Part shown: piece after piece, positions 14,862-22,784 of the stretch
Layout of the letters: every line of letters begins with the position of its first letter
How positions within the stretch are numbered: position 1 is the stretch's first letter
From: Flavobacteriaceae bacterium UBA7433
Lineage (GTDB): Bacteria; Bacteroidota; Bacteroidia; Flavobacteriales; Flavobacteriaceae
DNA length: 25,234 bases
Direction: 5' to 3'
NCBI GenBank assembly: GCA_002477565.1
Contig: DLQL01000040.1
Coordinates: forward strand, 1,248-26,481
Notes under the pieces: model-generated
What the model saw: only the letters and a program-made list of their open reading frames with translations
The model's database searches: none
What the model was told of the DNA's origin: nothing
Made by a program: the position numbers and the translations under genes

Positions 14862-14875
14862 AATACATAAAATCT

Positions 14876-14908
14876 AAAAAGACTGTCTCTTAAGACAGTC
14901 TTTTTTTT
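14876..14908 (+). terminator. Rho-independent terminator after the DUF3127 gene
   Basis: GACTGTCT (14881-14888) pairs with AGACAGTC (14893-14900) around CTTA, preceded by five A and followed by eight T. Confidence 0.88.
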
Positions 14909-14937
14909 GACCGATCCCCACGAAACTTTTTGAAAAC

Positions 14938-14970
14938 TTTGAAGAAAGATTTTCAAAATACGTATATTTG
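14938..14970 (+). promoter_or_regulatory. Promoter of pyrH-frr (TTTG-N21-TATATTTG)
   Basis: TTTG (14938-14941) and TATATTTG (14963-14970) are separated by 21 bases, the best match in this window to the full Bacteroidota -33/-7 promoter. The -7 box is 19 bases before ATG 14990. Confidence 0.7.
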
Positions 14971-14989
14971 TGCAACTTAAAAAAGCAGC

Positions 14990-15697
14990 ATGCAGTACAA
15001 AAGAATATTACTTAAGCTAAGCGGAGAATCTTTGATGGGAGCCAACCAATACGGAATTGACCCCGCGAGACTCTCAGAATATGCTGAAGAAATCAAAGCT
15101 ATTGTCGAAAAGGGGATTGAAGTGGCGATTGTCATTGGCGGAGGCAATATCTTTAGAGGTGTGGCAGGAGCAAGCAAAGGAATGGACCGGGTACAAGGAG
15201 ACTATATGGGCATGCTCGCTACTTGCATCAACGGACTGGCTTTGCAGAGCGCCATCGAATCTGTTGGAATCAAAACACGCCTGTTGACCGCGATCAAAAT
15301 GGAACAAGTGGCCGAACCTTTTATCAAAAGAAGAGCCGTTCGTCACTTGGAAAAAGGACGTGTTGTCATTTTTGGCGCAGGAACCGGAAATCCATATTTC
15401 ACTACCGACACAGCAGCTGTACTAAGAGCGATTGAAGTTTCTGCCGATGTGATTTTAAAAGGAACTCGTGTAGACGGCATCTATTCTGCAGATCCTGAAA
15501 AAGACCCGAAAGCAACCAAATACGATCACATCACTTACCAAAATGTCCTTCAAAAAGGATTGAAAATCATGGACTTGACTGCTTTTACACTCAGTGAAGA
15601 AAACCACTTGCCAATCATTGTATTCAACATGGACACCAAAGGAAACCTTCAAAAATTACTTTCTGGAGAAAAAATAGGAACTGTCGTTGCCGATTGA
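14990..15697 (+). CDS. pyrH: UMP kinase
   Basis: 235 residues, amino-acid-kinase fold. It phosphorylates UMP to UDP. KRILLKLSGESL is the N-terminal nucleotide loop, VIGGGNIFRG the phosphate loop, GAGTGNPYFTTDTAA the ATP/UMP site, and KGTRVDGIYSADP the conserved late motif. Length and motifs are standard for the hexameric bacterial enzyme. frr follows after 25 bases; pyrH-frr is a widely conserved pair. Confidence 0.97.
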   Translation: MQYKRILLKLSGESLMGANQYGIDPARLSEYAEEIKAIVEKGIEVAIVIGGGNIFRGVAGASKGMDRVQGDYMGMLATCINGLALQSAIESVGIKTRLLTAIKMEQVAEPFIKRRAVRHLEKGRVVIFGAGTGNPYFTTDTAAVLRAIEVSADVILKGTRVDGIYSADPEKDPKATKYDHITYQNVLQKGLKIMDLTAFTLSEENHLPIIVFNMDTKGNLQKLLSGEKIGTVVAD

Positions 15698-15722
15698 TTG
15701 CAAGTGCAAAAAAAACACCGCT

Positions 15723-16277
15723 ATGAACGAAGAAATCGAATTTATTACAGACAGCTCAAAAGAACAAATGCAACTTGCATTGGAACACCTGAGCAAAGAA
15801 TTTAGAAACATCCGAGCAGGAAAAGCCAGTCCCTCTATGTTGGGAGGCGTGATGGTAGATTATTACGGAGCTCAAACCCCCTTGAGCCAAGTAGCCAATG
15901 TAAATACTGCAGATGCAAGAACGCTCACTGTACAGCCTTGGGAAAAACAACTAATTCCTGAAATCGAAAAAGGAATCATGTTGGCAAATTTGGGATTCAA
16001 CCCGATGAACAATGGAGAGAGCATCATCATCAATGTACCTGCACTCACAGAGGAGCGAAGACGTGAGCTGTCAAAAGTAGCGAAATCTGCTGCAGAACAC
16101 GCCAAGGTCAGCATCCGAAATGCACGCAAAGAGGCCAACAACGAAATCAAAAAAACAGCGATTTCTGACGATGAAAAAAAAGTAGCTGAAACAGAAATTC
16201 AAAAACTAACGGATTCCTTCATCAAAAAAATTGACGAAGCTTACGCTGAAAAAGACGTTGAAATTATGAAGGTTTAA
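15723..16277 (+). CDS. frr: Ribosome recycling factor
   Basis: 184 residues, typical for RRF. With EF-G it splits post-termination ribosomes. The three-helix bundle carries FRNIRAGKASPSML near residue 30 and the domain-II region YYGAQTPLSQVANVNTADARTLTVQPW; the C-terminal helices contain ALTEERRRELSKVAK and RNARKEANNEIKK. ATG 15723 begins with MNEEIEFITDSSKEQM as in relatives; the frame upstream to 15687 is not family-like. Its last 4 bases overlap the end of the convergent rsmG. Confidence 0.97.
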   Translation: MNEEIEFITDSSKEQMQLALEHLSKEFRNIRAGKASPSMLGGVMVDYYGAQTPLSQVANVNTADARTLTVQPWEKQLIPEIEKGIMLANLGFNPMNNGESIIINVPALTEERRRELSKVAKSAAEHAKVSIRNARKEANNEIKKTAISDDEKKVAETEIQKLTDSFIKKIDEAYAEKDVEIMKV

Positions 16278-16903
16278 GGCTTGTACTTTAATGGCAAGTG
16301 AACTACTTTTTTAGTCTCAAAAAAATCCTCTTCAAAAAAAGCAGCCAATTCGTACAAAGAAGCACTGCTGTACAATGAAAGTTCTTCTGTCAAATCTCCT
16401 CCTTTGAGGTACAAAATGCCATTTCTAAGTGTGTGCTGTTGTTTTTTAGCAACTTTTTTGCGGACCCATTTTACAAAATCAGGCATTGTAGTCACGGCTC
16501 TACTGACGATAAAATCGAATTCTCCCTTGACTTTTTCCGCGCGGATGTGCGCCGCTTTTAAATTTTTCAAGCCCAAAGCTGCTGAAACCTCCTCCACAAC
16601 TTTTATTTTTTTTCCAATAGAATCCACCAAATGAAATTCGGTTTCGGGAAACAAAATGGCCAATGGGATTCCAGGAAAACCACCGCCTGTACCGACGTCC
16701 AAAACACGTGCCCCTGGATTGAACGGCTGGACTTTGGCAATGCCCAGAGAATGCAGCACATGACGTTCGTACAAAGCAGCTATGTCTTTGCGAGAAATCA
16801 CATTTATTTTTGCATTCCACTCCGTGTACAACGACTCCAATTGCTTGAAATGTTGTACTTGGGTTTCGGTGAGATTGGGAAAGTATTTATTTAAAATTTG
16901 CAT
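16274..16903 (-). CDS. rsmG: 16S rRNA m7G527 methyltransferase RsmG
   Basis: 209 residues. It methylates N7 of G527 in 16S rRNA using SAM. The SAM motif is VLDVGTGGGFPGIPLAI (about 67-83), followed by FHLVDSIGKKIKVVEEV and the catalytic-region FIVSRAVTTMPDF. The N-terminal NVISRKDIAALYERHVLHSLGI is also typical. It faces frr tail to tail with a 4-base overlap and no visible terminator. Confidence 0.96.
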   Translation of the reverse strand: MQILNKYFPNLTETQVQHFKQLESLYTEWNAKINVISRKDIAALYERHVLHSLGIAKVQPFNPGARVLDVGTGGGFPGIPLAILFPETEFHLVDSIGKKIKVVEEVSAALGLKNLKAAHIRAEKVKGEFDFIVSRAVTTMPDFVKWVRKKVAKKQQHTLRNGILYLKGGDLTEELSLYSSASLYELAAFFEEDFFETKKVVHLPLKYKP

Positions 16904-16922
16904 AGTCAGTTTCTAGGTTCCT

Positions 16923-16930
16923 CAAATGTA
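16923..16930 (-). promoter_or_regulatory. -7 box (TACATTTG on the minus strand) for rsmG
   Basis: CAAATGTA on the plus strand reads TACATTTG on the minus strand, 20-27 bases before the rsmG ATG at 16903. Confidence 0.5.
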
Positions 16931-16996
16931 AGTGCTTTGTTTTTAGCAAGGGCGTAAAATTATGAATTATTAAATTTTTAAGAGCTAAAAATTAGT

Positions 16997-17004
16997 TATT
17001 TTTG
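16997..17004 (+). promoter_or_regulatory. -7 box (TATTTTTG) for the desaturase gene
   Basis: TATTTTTG matches TAnnTTTG, 27-34 bases before ATG 17031, divergent from the rsmG box at 16923-16930. Confidence 0.5.
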
Positions 17005-17030
17005 TACGCTGAAGATAACAGATCGCTGCC

Positions 17031-18116
17031 ATGCAAAAGTTACATTTTTCAAGAATAGACAAAGCCAAATTTTTCAAGACTTTGAACAAACGTGTAAACC
17101 GGTATTTCAAAGACAATAAAATCCGTAGAACTGGCAATTGGAAATTGTACAGCAAAGCCCTCTTGATGTTTTCGATTTTATTTATTCCTTTTGCAATAGG
17201 GCTGACCGTTTCGATGCCGCAATGGGCGCTCTTGCTTATGGCCATCGCAAGTGGAATAGGAATGGCAGGCGTGGGCATGAACGTCATGCACGACAGCAAT
17301 CACGAGTCTTTTTCAAGCAGAAAATGGGTCAATAAATTGATGGGAAGCAGCATCTATATTTTGGCAGGGAATGTTTACAATTGGAAAGTGCAACACAACG
17401 TATTGCACCATACATTTACCAACATCAAAGGACATGACGAAGACATTGATGCAGGACGCATCATTCGCTTTTCAAAACATTCCAAATGGTTGAAAATCCA
17501 CAAACTGCAACGCTATTACTCTATTTTACTCTACGGTTTGTTGACCATCAACTGGGCCATCACTACAGATTTCAAACAGATGAGTCGCTACTTGAAAAAG
17601 AAGCTGTCGTATGGTGATTTTCCAAACCCTACCAAAGAATGGATTGTTTTGGTAGTTACCAAAATTGGTTACTACGCCTTTTGGATTTTCTTGCCCTTGG
17701 CTGTATTGGATCTTTCTTGGTGGAAAATTATGATCGGTTTTTTTGCCATGCATTACACCGCGGGCCTTATTCTAAGTGTGGTTTTTCAATTGGCACACAT
17801 CGTTCCACAAACAGACATGCCACTGCCAGACAAAGAGGGGAATCTATCGCATACTTGGGCAATACACCAGTTGTACACCACATCTAATTTTGCGCCGAAC
17901 AACAAATTTATCTCCTTCTTTACCGGAGGACTGAACCACCAAGTGGAACACCATATTTTTCCACACATTTCTCATATTCACTACCAAAAAATTGCAAAAA
18001 TAGTCAAAGAAACCACCGACGAATTCAGTTTGCCTTACTACGAATACAAAACCATGACCAAGGCTTTGTTGGCGCATTTCAATCACCTTAAAAATCTAGG
18101 AATCAATCCTGCATAA
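17031..18116 (+). CDS. Membrane fatty-acid desaturase
   Basis: 361 residues with the three histidine clusters of the di-iron acyl desaturases: H87-x3-H91 (HDSNHE), H122-x3-H126-H127 (HNVLHH), and Q304-x2-H307-H308 (HQVEHH). The Q in place of the first His of box 3 is the mark of front-end desaturases such as delta-5/6 enzymes, although no cytochrome b5 domain is fused. Four or so membrane segments lie at about 42-80 and 205-255. It should introduce a double bond in membrane acyl chains, needing an external electron donor. The regiospecificity is not predictable. It has its own promoter, and no clear terminator was seen after it. Confidence 0.9.
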   Translation: MQKLHFSRIDKAKFFKTLNKRVNRYFKDNKIRRTGNWKLYSKALLMFSILFIPFAIGLTVSMPQWALLLMAIASGIGMAGVGMNVMHDSNHESFSSRKWVNKLMGSSIYILAGNVYNWKVQHNVLHHTFTNIKGHDEDIDAGRIIRFSKHSKWLKIHKLQRYYSILLYGLLTINWAITTDFKQMSRYLKKKLSYGDFPNPTKEWIVLVVTKIGYYAFWIFLPLAVLDLSWWKIMIGFFAMHYTAGLILSVVFQLAHIVPQTDMPLPDKEGNLSHTWAIHQLYTTSNFAPNNKFISFFTGGLNHQVEHHIFPHISHIHYQKIAKIVKETTDEFSLPYYEYKTMTKALLAHFNHLKNLGINPA

Positions 18117-18136
18117 CACCACAATACCCGTTGACA

Positions 18137-18186
18137 GTCAAATAGAAAAGTCAAATCCTACTGGTTTTTGACCCCTGATATTTGAC
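18137..18186 (+). promoter_or_regulatory. Cluster of GTCAAAT / ATTTGAC heptamers upstream of the aminotransferase
   Basis: GTCAAAT occurs at 18137-18143 and 18150-18156; the inverted TTTTTGAC and ATTTGAC follow at 18165-18172 and 18180-18186. Each left arm can pair with either right arm, giving alternative stems or a paired operator. The last arm ends 27 bases before ATG 18214. Confidence 0.4.
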
Positions 18187-18213
18187 AATTCATCAAAACA
18201 ATTTAATAAAAAA

Positions 18214-19398
18214 ATGGAACAACTATCAAACAGAATTAAGAGCTTGCCTACTTCAGCTACATTGGCAATGGCTGCAAAGGCAAGAGAATTGAAAGAACAA
18301 GGAAAAGACATCATCAGTTTGAGTTTGGGAGAACCAGACTTCAACACACCTGAATTTATCAAAGATGCTGCCATCCAAGCTGTCAAAGACAATTACAATT
18401 CCTACAGCCCTGTAAATGGGTATGCAGATTTGCGCGAAGCAATTTGTAAAAAATTCAAAAGAGACAACAACCTTTCCTACAACCCCAATCAAATTGTGGT
18501 TTCTACTGGAGCCAAACAATCCATTGCCAATGTGGCACAAGTATTGTTGAATCCAGGTGACGAAGTTTTGTTACCTGCGCCTTATTGGGTGAGCTATTCG
18601 GCGATTTCAATCTTGTCAGAAGCGACTTATGTGGAAATCCCTTCCAGCATTGATACCGACTTTAAAATCACTCCCAAGCAATTGGAAGCTGCCATCACTC
18701 CAAAAACAAAAATGATCTTTTTCAACTCGCCCAACAATCCGAGTGGAACGGTATATACCGAAGAAGAATACCGAGCGTTGGCCAAAGTATTGGAAAAACA
18801 CCCTCAGATATACATCTTGTCAGACGAGATTTATGAACACATCAATTACGGGCTAGGAAATTTTAGTTTCGCAGCCATTGAAAGCATGTACGACAGAACA
18901 ATCACAGTAAATGGTGTTGCCAAAGCTTTTGCCATGACGGGCTGGAGAATCGGATACATCGGCGCCCCAGAATGGATTGCAAAGGCCTGCAACAAGATGC
19001 AAGGACAAATCACATCTGGAGCCAACTGCATCGCACAACGTGCCACCATTACTGCACTGGAAGCTCCCGTGACCAAAATCGGGTACATGGTAGATGAATT
19101 TCACAAACGAAGAGACATGGTCTTGGAACTTTTGGGAAAGGTAAAAGGGTTTCAATTGAACAAACCTGAAGGCGCTTTTTATGTCTTCCCAGACATCTCC
19201 TATTTCTTTGGAAAAACCATCAAAGGCCAAAAAATAAAAAATGCATCTGACTTTTCAATGCTCTTGTTGGAAAAAGCCAATGTGGCGACCGTGACAGGAG
19301 AGGCTTTTGGAGCACCCGAATGTATTAGAATGTCGTATGCCGCATCTGATGAACAAATCAAAGAAGCGATTGCACGAATCAAAAAAGTGGTCGGATAA
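18214..19398 (+). CDS. Class I PLP-dependent aminotransferase (probable aspartate aminotransferase)
   Basis: 394 residues, fold type I. The PLP Schiff-base lysine is K237 in NGVAKAFAMTGWRIGY. SDEIYEH (D204, Y207) contacts the cofactor, NSPNNPSGTVY holds the conserved Asn, and a C-terminal Arg in ECIRMSYAAS should bind the substrate carboxylate. The N-terminus SLSLGEPDFNTPEFI is typical of subgroup I-gamma aspartate aminotransferases. The exact amino donor could also be an aromatic or other acid. The leader contains a heptamer cluster, and a strong terminator follows. Confidence 0.93.
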   Translation: MEQLSNRIKSLPTSATLAMAAKARELKEQGKDIISLSLGEPDFNTPEFIKDAAIQAVKDNYNSYSPVNGYADLREAICKKFKRDNNLSYNPNQIVVSTGAKQSIANVAQVLLNPGDEVLLPAPYWVSYSAISILSEATYVEIPSSIDTDFKITPKQLEAAITPKTKMIFFNSPNNPSGTVYTEEEYRALAKVLEKHPQIYILSDEIYEHINYGLGNFSFAAIESMYDRTITVNGVAKAFAMTGWRIGYIGAPEWIAKACNKMQGQITSGANCIAQRATITALEAPVTKIGYMVDEFHKRRDMVLELLGKVKGFQLNKPEGAFYVFPDISYFFGKTIKGQKIKNASDFSMLLLEKANVATVTGEAFGAPECIRMSYAASDEQIKEAIARIKKVVG

Positions 19399-19423
19399 AG
19401 AACATACAATTACAAAAACTCTA

Positions 19424-19461
19424 AAACCTCGCAACAGCATCTGTTGCGAGGTTTCTTTTTT
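19424..19461 (+). terminator. Rho-independent terminator after the aminotransferase
   Basis: A perfect 14-base stem, AAACCTCGCAACAG (19424-19437) with CTGTTGCGAGGTTT (19441-19454), loop CAT, then C and six T. It is the strongest terminator stem in the window. Confidence 0.93.
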
Positions 19462-19518
19462 AAAAAAGGTTTTTGTACTTTGGGTTTCCCTACAACTACG
19501 ATCTCTAAAAAAAACACC

Positions 19519-20343
19519 ATGGAAAAAATTCCTTTTGACTTCGCACTGGACAACTACTCCAAATACAAAGACCAGGCCATTGATTTTGGCATTCAAATGC
19601 TCTTGGCAATTGCCTTGCTTTTCGTCGGGCTTTGGGCCGTAAAAAAATTGACGAAAATCGCTAAAAAATTGATGACAAAAGGAAACGTAGAAGTCAGTCT
19701 GCAAAGTTTCCTCTCCGATCTTTTGAACTGGGGCTTAAAAGCCTTGCTTTTGATTGCGGTTTTGAGTCAAATGGGAATTGCTACAACTTCTTTTATCGCG
19801 ATTCTTGGTGCTGCAGGATTGGCCTTGGGATTGGCTTTGCAAGGTGCCTTGGGCAATTTTGCAGGCGGTGCATTGATCTTGTTGTTCAAACCGTTCAAAG
19901 TAGGAGATCTGATCGAAGCTCATGGGGAACTCGGGGTCGTCAAGGAAATTCAAATTTTTGTCACAAAACTAATCACTCATCAAAACAAACTGGCCATCAT
20001 TCCCAACGGAATTCTCTCAAACGGCACCATAAAAAATTATACAGAAGAAGGTAAATTACGTGTTGACTTGACCATCGGCATTGCGTATGACTCTGACCTC
20101 CGCCAAGCAAAAACTTTGCTAAAAGAGACATTGGCAAAACACCCCAAAGTGCTTCAAGACCCAAGTCCAGAAGTTCATGTGGCGAACTTGGCAGACAGCG
20201 CCGTAGAATTGGCCGTTCGACCCTGGACTGCTCCAAAAGACTATTGGCAAGTGTATTTTGAATGTTTGGAAGCTTGTAAAATTGCTTTGGACAAAGAAAA
20301 AATCACCATTCCTTTCCCACAGCGAGATGTTTACATGAAATAA
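19519..20343 (+). CDS. Small mechanosensitive channel of the MscS family
   Basis: 274 residues, near the size of E. coli MscS. Membrane helices lie at about 22-42, 62-84 and the pore-lining TM3 at about 90-118, which shows the Ala/Gly packing pattern AAGLALGLALQGALGNFAGG. The cytoplasmic beta domain follows (FKVGDLIEAHGELGVVKEI, IIPNGILSNGTIKNY), then a C-terminal domain with AVRPWTAPKDYW. It would open under membrane tension to release solutes during osmotic downshock. ATG 19519 begins just before the first amphipathic helix; the longer frame to 19444 overlaps the preceding terminator. Confidence 0.93.
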   Translation: MEKIPFDFALDNYSKYKDQAIDFGIQMLLAIALLFVGLWAVKKLTKIAKKLMTKGNVEVSLQSFLSDLLNWGLKALLLIAVLSQMGIATTSFIAILGAAGLALGLALQGALGNFAGGALILLFKPFKVGDLIEAHGELGVVKEIQIFVTKLITHQNKLAIIPNGILSNGTIKNYTEEGKLRVDLTIGIAYDSDLRQAKTLLKETLAKHPKVLQDPSPEVHVANLADSAVELAVRPWTAPKDYWQVYFECLEACKIALDKEKITIPFPQRDVYMK

Positions 20344-20362
20344 TTAGACAGTATTTTATAAA

Positions 20363-21040
20363 TCAGCTTCTTTTTTTGGACTTGGTCCCAACAAAATCCT
20401 TGAGGTAAAAAGGTTCGAAATAAGCGACATCTTCAAACTCTTGTCGCATGTATTTCTCGTAGGCCAAGGCGCTCATTTCTCGTGCAGAAGGAAAAAAATC
20501 GTCTCTAAAAATGGCATTGGGATGCCGGATGATTTCCTTGCACTTTTCAGCCCCGTCCCCCAAAAAATAAACAGGCCCTTTGTCGAGGGCTTCTCCAAAA
20601 GAATGGGGCTCAATAATCTGAGCTTCGGTAGCCCGAATCTGCTGGTAAGAAGGATCAAAAACAGCACTGTAGACTTCGGATCTACGCGCGTCTAGCATCG
20701 GAACGAGCACTCCCTCCGAAATGGAAATCGCATGTGCCAAGATCGTCAAGGTTTCCAAAGCAATCATCGGTATCTCCAAGGCGTAGCACAGTCCCTTAGC
20801 AGCGGATACGCCGATGCGCAAACCCGTATATGAACCCGGTCCTTTTCCAACTGCCACTGCTGACAAGTCTTTAAAGGTGAGCTGGGATTCTTGAAGGATT
20901 TCTGCTAAAAAAACATGCAATTGCTCTGCGTGTGAAAACCCACCCGTATTCACTTCTTTCAAAGCTAGTAATTGCCCCGATTTGCTGAGGCTCACAGAAC
21001 AATTTTTGGTAGCTGTTTCAATGTTTAAAAGATAGGACAC
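20363..21040 (-). CDS. tsaB: tRNA threonylcarbamoyladenosine biosynthesis protein TsaB
   Basis: 225 residues, ASKHA fold. It is the partner of TsaD in forming t6A37 on ANN-decoding tRNAs. The N-terminus YLLNIETATKNCSVSLS, the dimer-region FSHAEQLHVFLAEIL, and GKGPGSYTGLRIGVSAAKGLCYAL are family marks; MLDARRSEVYSAVF lies mid-protein. The start is GTG 21040; no ATG exists near the family N-terminus. A promoter box lies 32-39 bases upstream, directly beside the first copy of the direct repeat of the accessory island. Confidence 0.95.
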   Translation of the reverse strand: MSYLLNIETATKNCSVSLSKSGQLLALKEVNTGGFSHAEQLHVFLAEILQESQLTFKDLSAVAVGKGPGSYTGLRIGVSAAKGLCYALEIPMIALETLTILAHAISISEGVLVPMLDARRSEVYSAVFDPSYQQIRATEAQIIEPHSFGEALDKGPVYFLGDGAEKCKEIIRHPNAIFRDDFFPSAREMSALAYEKYMRQEFEDVAYFEPFYLKDFVGTKSKKRS

Positions 21041-21071
21041 AGGTATTGTATTTTAAAGACAATTATTTTGG

Positions 21072-21079
21072 CAAAGATA
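21072..21079 (-). promoter_or_regulatory. -7 box (TATCTTTG on the minus strand) for tsaB
   Basis: CAAAGATA on the plus strand reads TATCTTTG on the minus strand, matching TAnnTTTG, 32-39 bases before the tsaB start. It ends 3 bases before the direct repeat copy at 21083. Confidence 0.5.
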
Positions 21080-21082
21080 CCA

Positions 21083-21157
21083 ATTTGATTTTTCTGTAGA
21101 TTGCTAATTATTCCGTTATTTTACAAGATAAACAAAGAACAGATTCTTCAAAACACT
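21083..21157 (+). repeat. Direct repeat, copy 1 (decayed 5' end of the HD-domain gene)
   Basis: This 75-base stretch matches 22785-22859 at a constant offset of 1702 bases with three mismatches (21100, 21130, 21149). A weaker match with a one-base gap runs on to about 21170. It corresponds to the upstream region and first ten codons of the HD gene, but the start codon is ATA (21128-21130) and the frame stops at TAA 21167-21169. Confidence 0.93.
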
Positions 21158-21165
21158 TACGCTTC

Positions 21166-21399
21166 CTAAGACTCAACAATATTTGTTTTGAATGACCATA
21201 CATAATTTATATCATTGTTTTTCAAAATGAAATAAACAGCCACAGATGCGACTGCGGTGGCTGGAAAACCTAGTCCAATACCAAACGGCATAATTGCTAC
21301 AAAAAAGATAGCTCTGCAGCTTACAAAACGAACTACCACGCCTTTTAACAACATGCCAATTGTTATCAATCCCTGTCCTAATGTGATAAGGATGACCAT
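21166..21399 (-). CDS. Small predicted membrane protein, possibly frameshifted
   Basis: 77 residues with two hydrophobic segments: VILITLGQGLITIGMLLKGV (about 2-21) and AIFFVAIMPFGIGLGFPATA extending to AVYFIL (about 30-58), with a polar tail. I do not recognise a family. The same frame stays open upstream of the ATG to a TGA at 21448-21450; in another frame a hydrophobic start MTTLVMQYFILLI begins at 21484, so the gene could be a longer membrane protein split by a one-base change. It lies inside the AT-rich island between the direct repeats. No promoter box was found. The remaining 21400-21635 stretch holds no other convincing gene. Confidence 0.35.
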   Translation of the reverse strand: MVILITLGQGLITIGMLLKGVVVRFVSCRAIFFVAIMPFGIGLGFPATAVASVAVYFILKNNDINYVWSFKTNIVES

Positions 21400-21635
21400 A
21401 GAAGTTATGTGTATGTTGAACCAACTGTTGATAAACTTGAGTACAAATCAAAAGGATAAAGTACTGCATAACTAAGGTAGTCATTTGGAACTTTTATGAA
21501 CTGTTTTAAAGTTAATCCAATACCCCTAAAAAAACAAAAAAAACGGGCCAACTTGATTGTTGAAGATAAGGTAATTCGAACCAAGGGATGGCAGTGGGTA
21601 AGAAAGGCAATAGAAATCTTTGAGGTTGAACTGGG

Positions 21636-22613
21636 CTATTCTTCTTTCTCATCGTTTTCAAATAACTTGAATTGGTTTTTTTCAGCTTCTTTTGTCTTTC
21701 GATACTTTTTCCCTTGAGGGGTTTCAACAACAGTACTCCTATAATGTTTTTTAAGAACTGTTAGCACAGAAAATGATGAATTTAAAATTTCTCCAATTTC
21801 ATTTATTTTTCTTGAAATCTCTAACACACAAACTATAAAAGTCCCATTTTTAAACTCAATTCCTTCTGCAATTACAGACTGTTTAAAATCTTGGTCTTTC
21901 ATGTAGAAGTCAATTACGCCCGGTGATTTTTCGTAGATGCCTTTCCATTTGTATTTTCCTTTTTTGATAACAGGAGAAACAATTTCGATTGTGGCGTTTT
22001 CATCAACAATCGGCTCCAAATCATCGCTTTCAAGAACAAAATTATCAAAGTCTGATCTTTGAACAAAAATGGAATCTTCCACTTTTTGTTTGTTTTTAGT
22101 AAGTTTTGTTATTGCAATTTTTTTAACCTTTGAATAGTTTTCAAGCTGTTTGTAAAAATTAGAACGAAACTTTGAGATTTTAAGATTTGAATCAATAATT
22201 AGATTAAAATTTTCAATAGATATTCCGTTTTGTTTGATTTCTTCGTCATTCCCTTTTTTAAAATTGGCAATGTTTTGTTTTCTTTCTTCAATACTAAATT
22301 GTAAATCCATTTTTTCAAGTTTCGTTTTTGGGGATGGTAATCTTGAAAGTACAATTGATAAGCCTATAAGAAGTAACGAAATTGGAGCCGAATTGTCTGC
22401 AAGAAAAGTCCATAGTTCCTTAAGTCCTCCTTCTCCATAGGCTTCTGTTTCAATTTTTACGTCCGTTTCTAGCTCTCGTTGAAGTTCATTGTAAATTTGA
22501 AGCAACTCAAATTCACACCGATTCCTCACAAAAGCATTCATTGTGTGAGAATCATCACTTTCCTCAAAGTAATAATGCAATTCAAATTTATTTATCAAGG
22601 ATTCTTCTTCCAT
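21636..22613 (-). CDS. Unrecognised single-pass membrane protein of the accessory island
   Basis: 325 residues from ATG 22613; a GTG at 22655 would add 14. No family was recognised with confidence. Visible parts: an N-terminal soluble segment (1-74) with SDDSHTMNAFVRNRCEFELL and an acidic region ending EAYGEGGLKELW; one membrane helix (about 75-92, ISLLLIGLSIVLSRLP); a charged, probably helical region (about 95-190) rich in Lys and Glu; a probable beta domain (about 200-285) with VSPVIKKGKYKWKGIYEK and GTFIVCVLEISRKI; and a very basic then acidic tail. No nuclease, ATPase, TIR or transposase motif is visible. Its base composition is clearly more AT-rich than that of its neighbours, and it lies between the two direct repeat copies. 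Confidence 0.75.
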   Translation of the reverse strand: MEEESLINKFELHYYFEESDDSHTMNAFVRNRCEFELLQIYNELQRELETDVKIETEAYGEGGLKELWTFLADNSAPISLLLIGLSIVLSRLPSPKTKLEKMDLQFSIEERKQNIANFKKGNDEEIKQNGISIENFNLIIDSNLKISKFRSNFYKQLENYSKVKKIAITKLTKNKQKVEDSIFVQRSDFDNFVLESDDLEPIVDENATIEIVSPVIKKGKYKWKGIYEKSPGVIDFYMKDQDFKQSVIAEGIEFKNGTFIVCVLEISRKINEIGEILNSSFSVLTVLKKHYRSTVVETPQGKKYRKTKEAEKNQFKLFENDEKEE

Positions 22614-22655
22614 TTGATTTATCTGTTTTTTATAACCAACCAGCCTATCTGCCAC

Positions 22656-22784
22656 TTTAATTTACAATAAAAACAGCTGACACAAACCTTTAAATCAAAA
22701 AACCTTAAATTTCATCGTCCTTTTTTTGAAGTTGAAAAATCCGACCGATCAGAAACTAATGGACAAATAATTGAATGGATTGCC
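22656..22784. other. Right-hand non-coding part of the island
   Basis: AT-rich stretch between the start of the unrecognised membrane protein and the second repeat copy. No promoter box, terminator or start-bearing ORF was found. A 39-codon open frame without a start codon ends at the TGA of 22788-22790. Confidence 0.4.

Noticed and set aside
21496..21717. A 73-codon plus-strand frame in the island with a Lys-rich N-terminus
   Set aside because: Its second part is a shadow of the opposite-strand membrane protein gene, and the first part has no recognisable pattern or promoter. It could be a remnant but cannot be supported.
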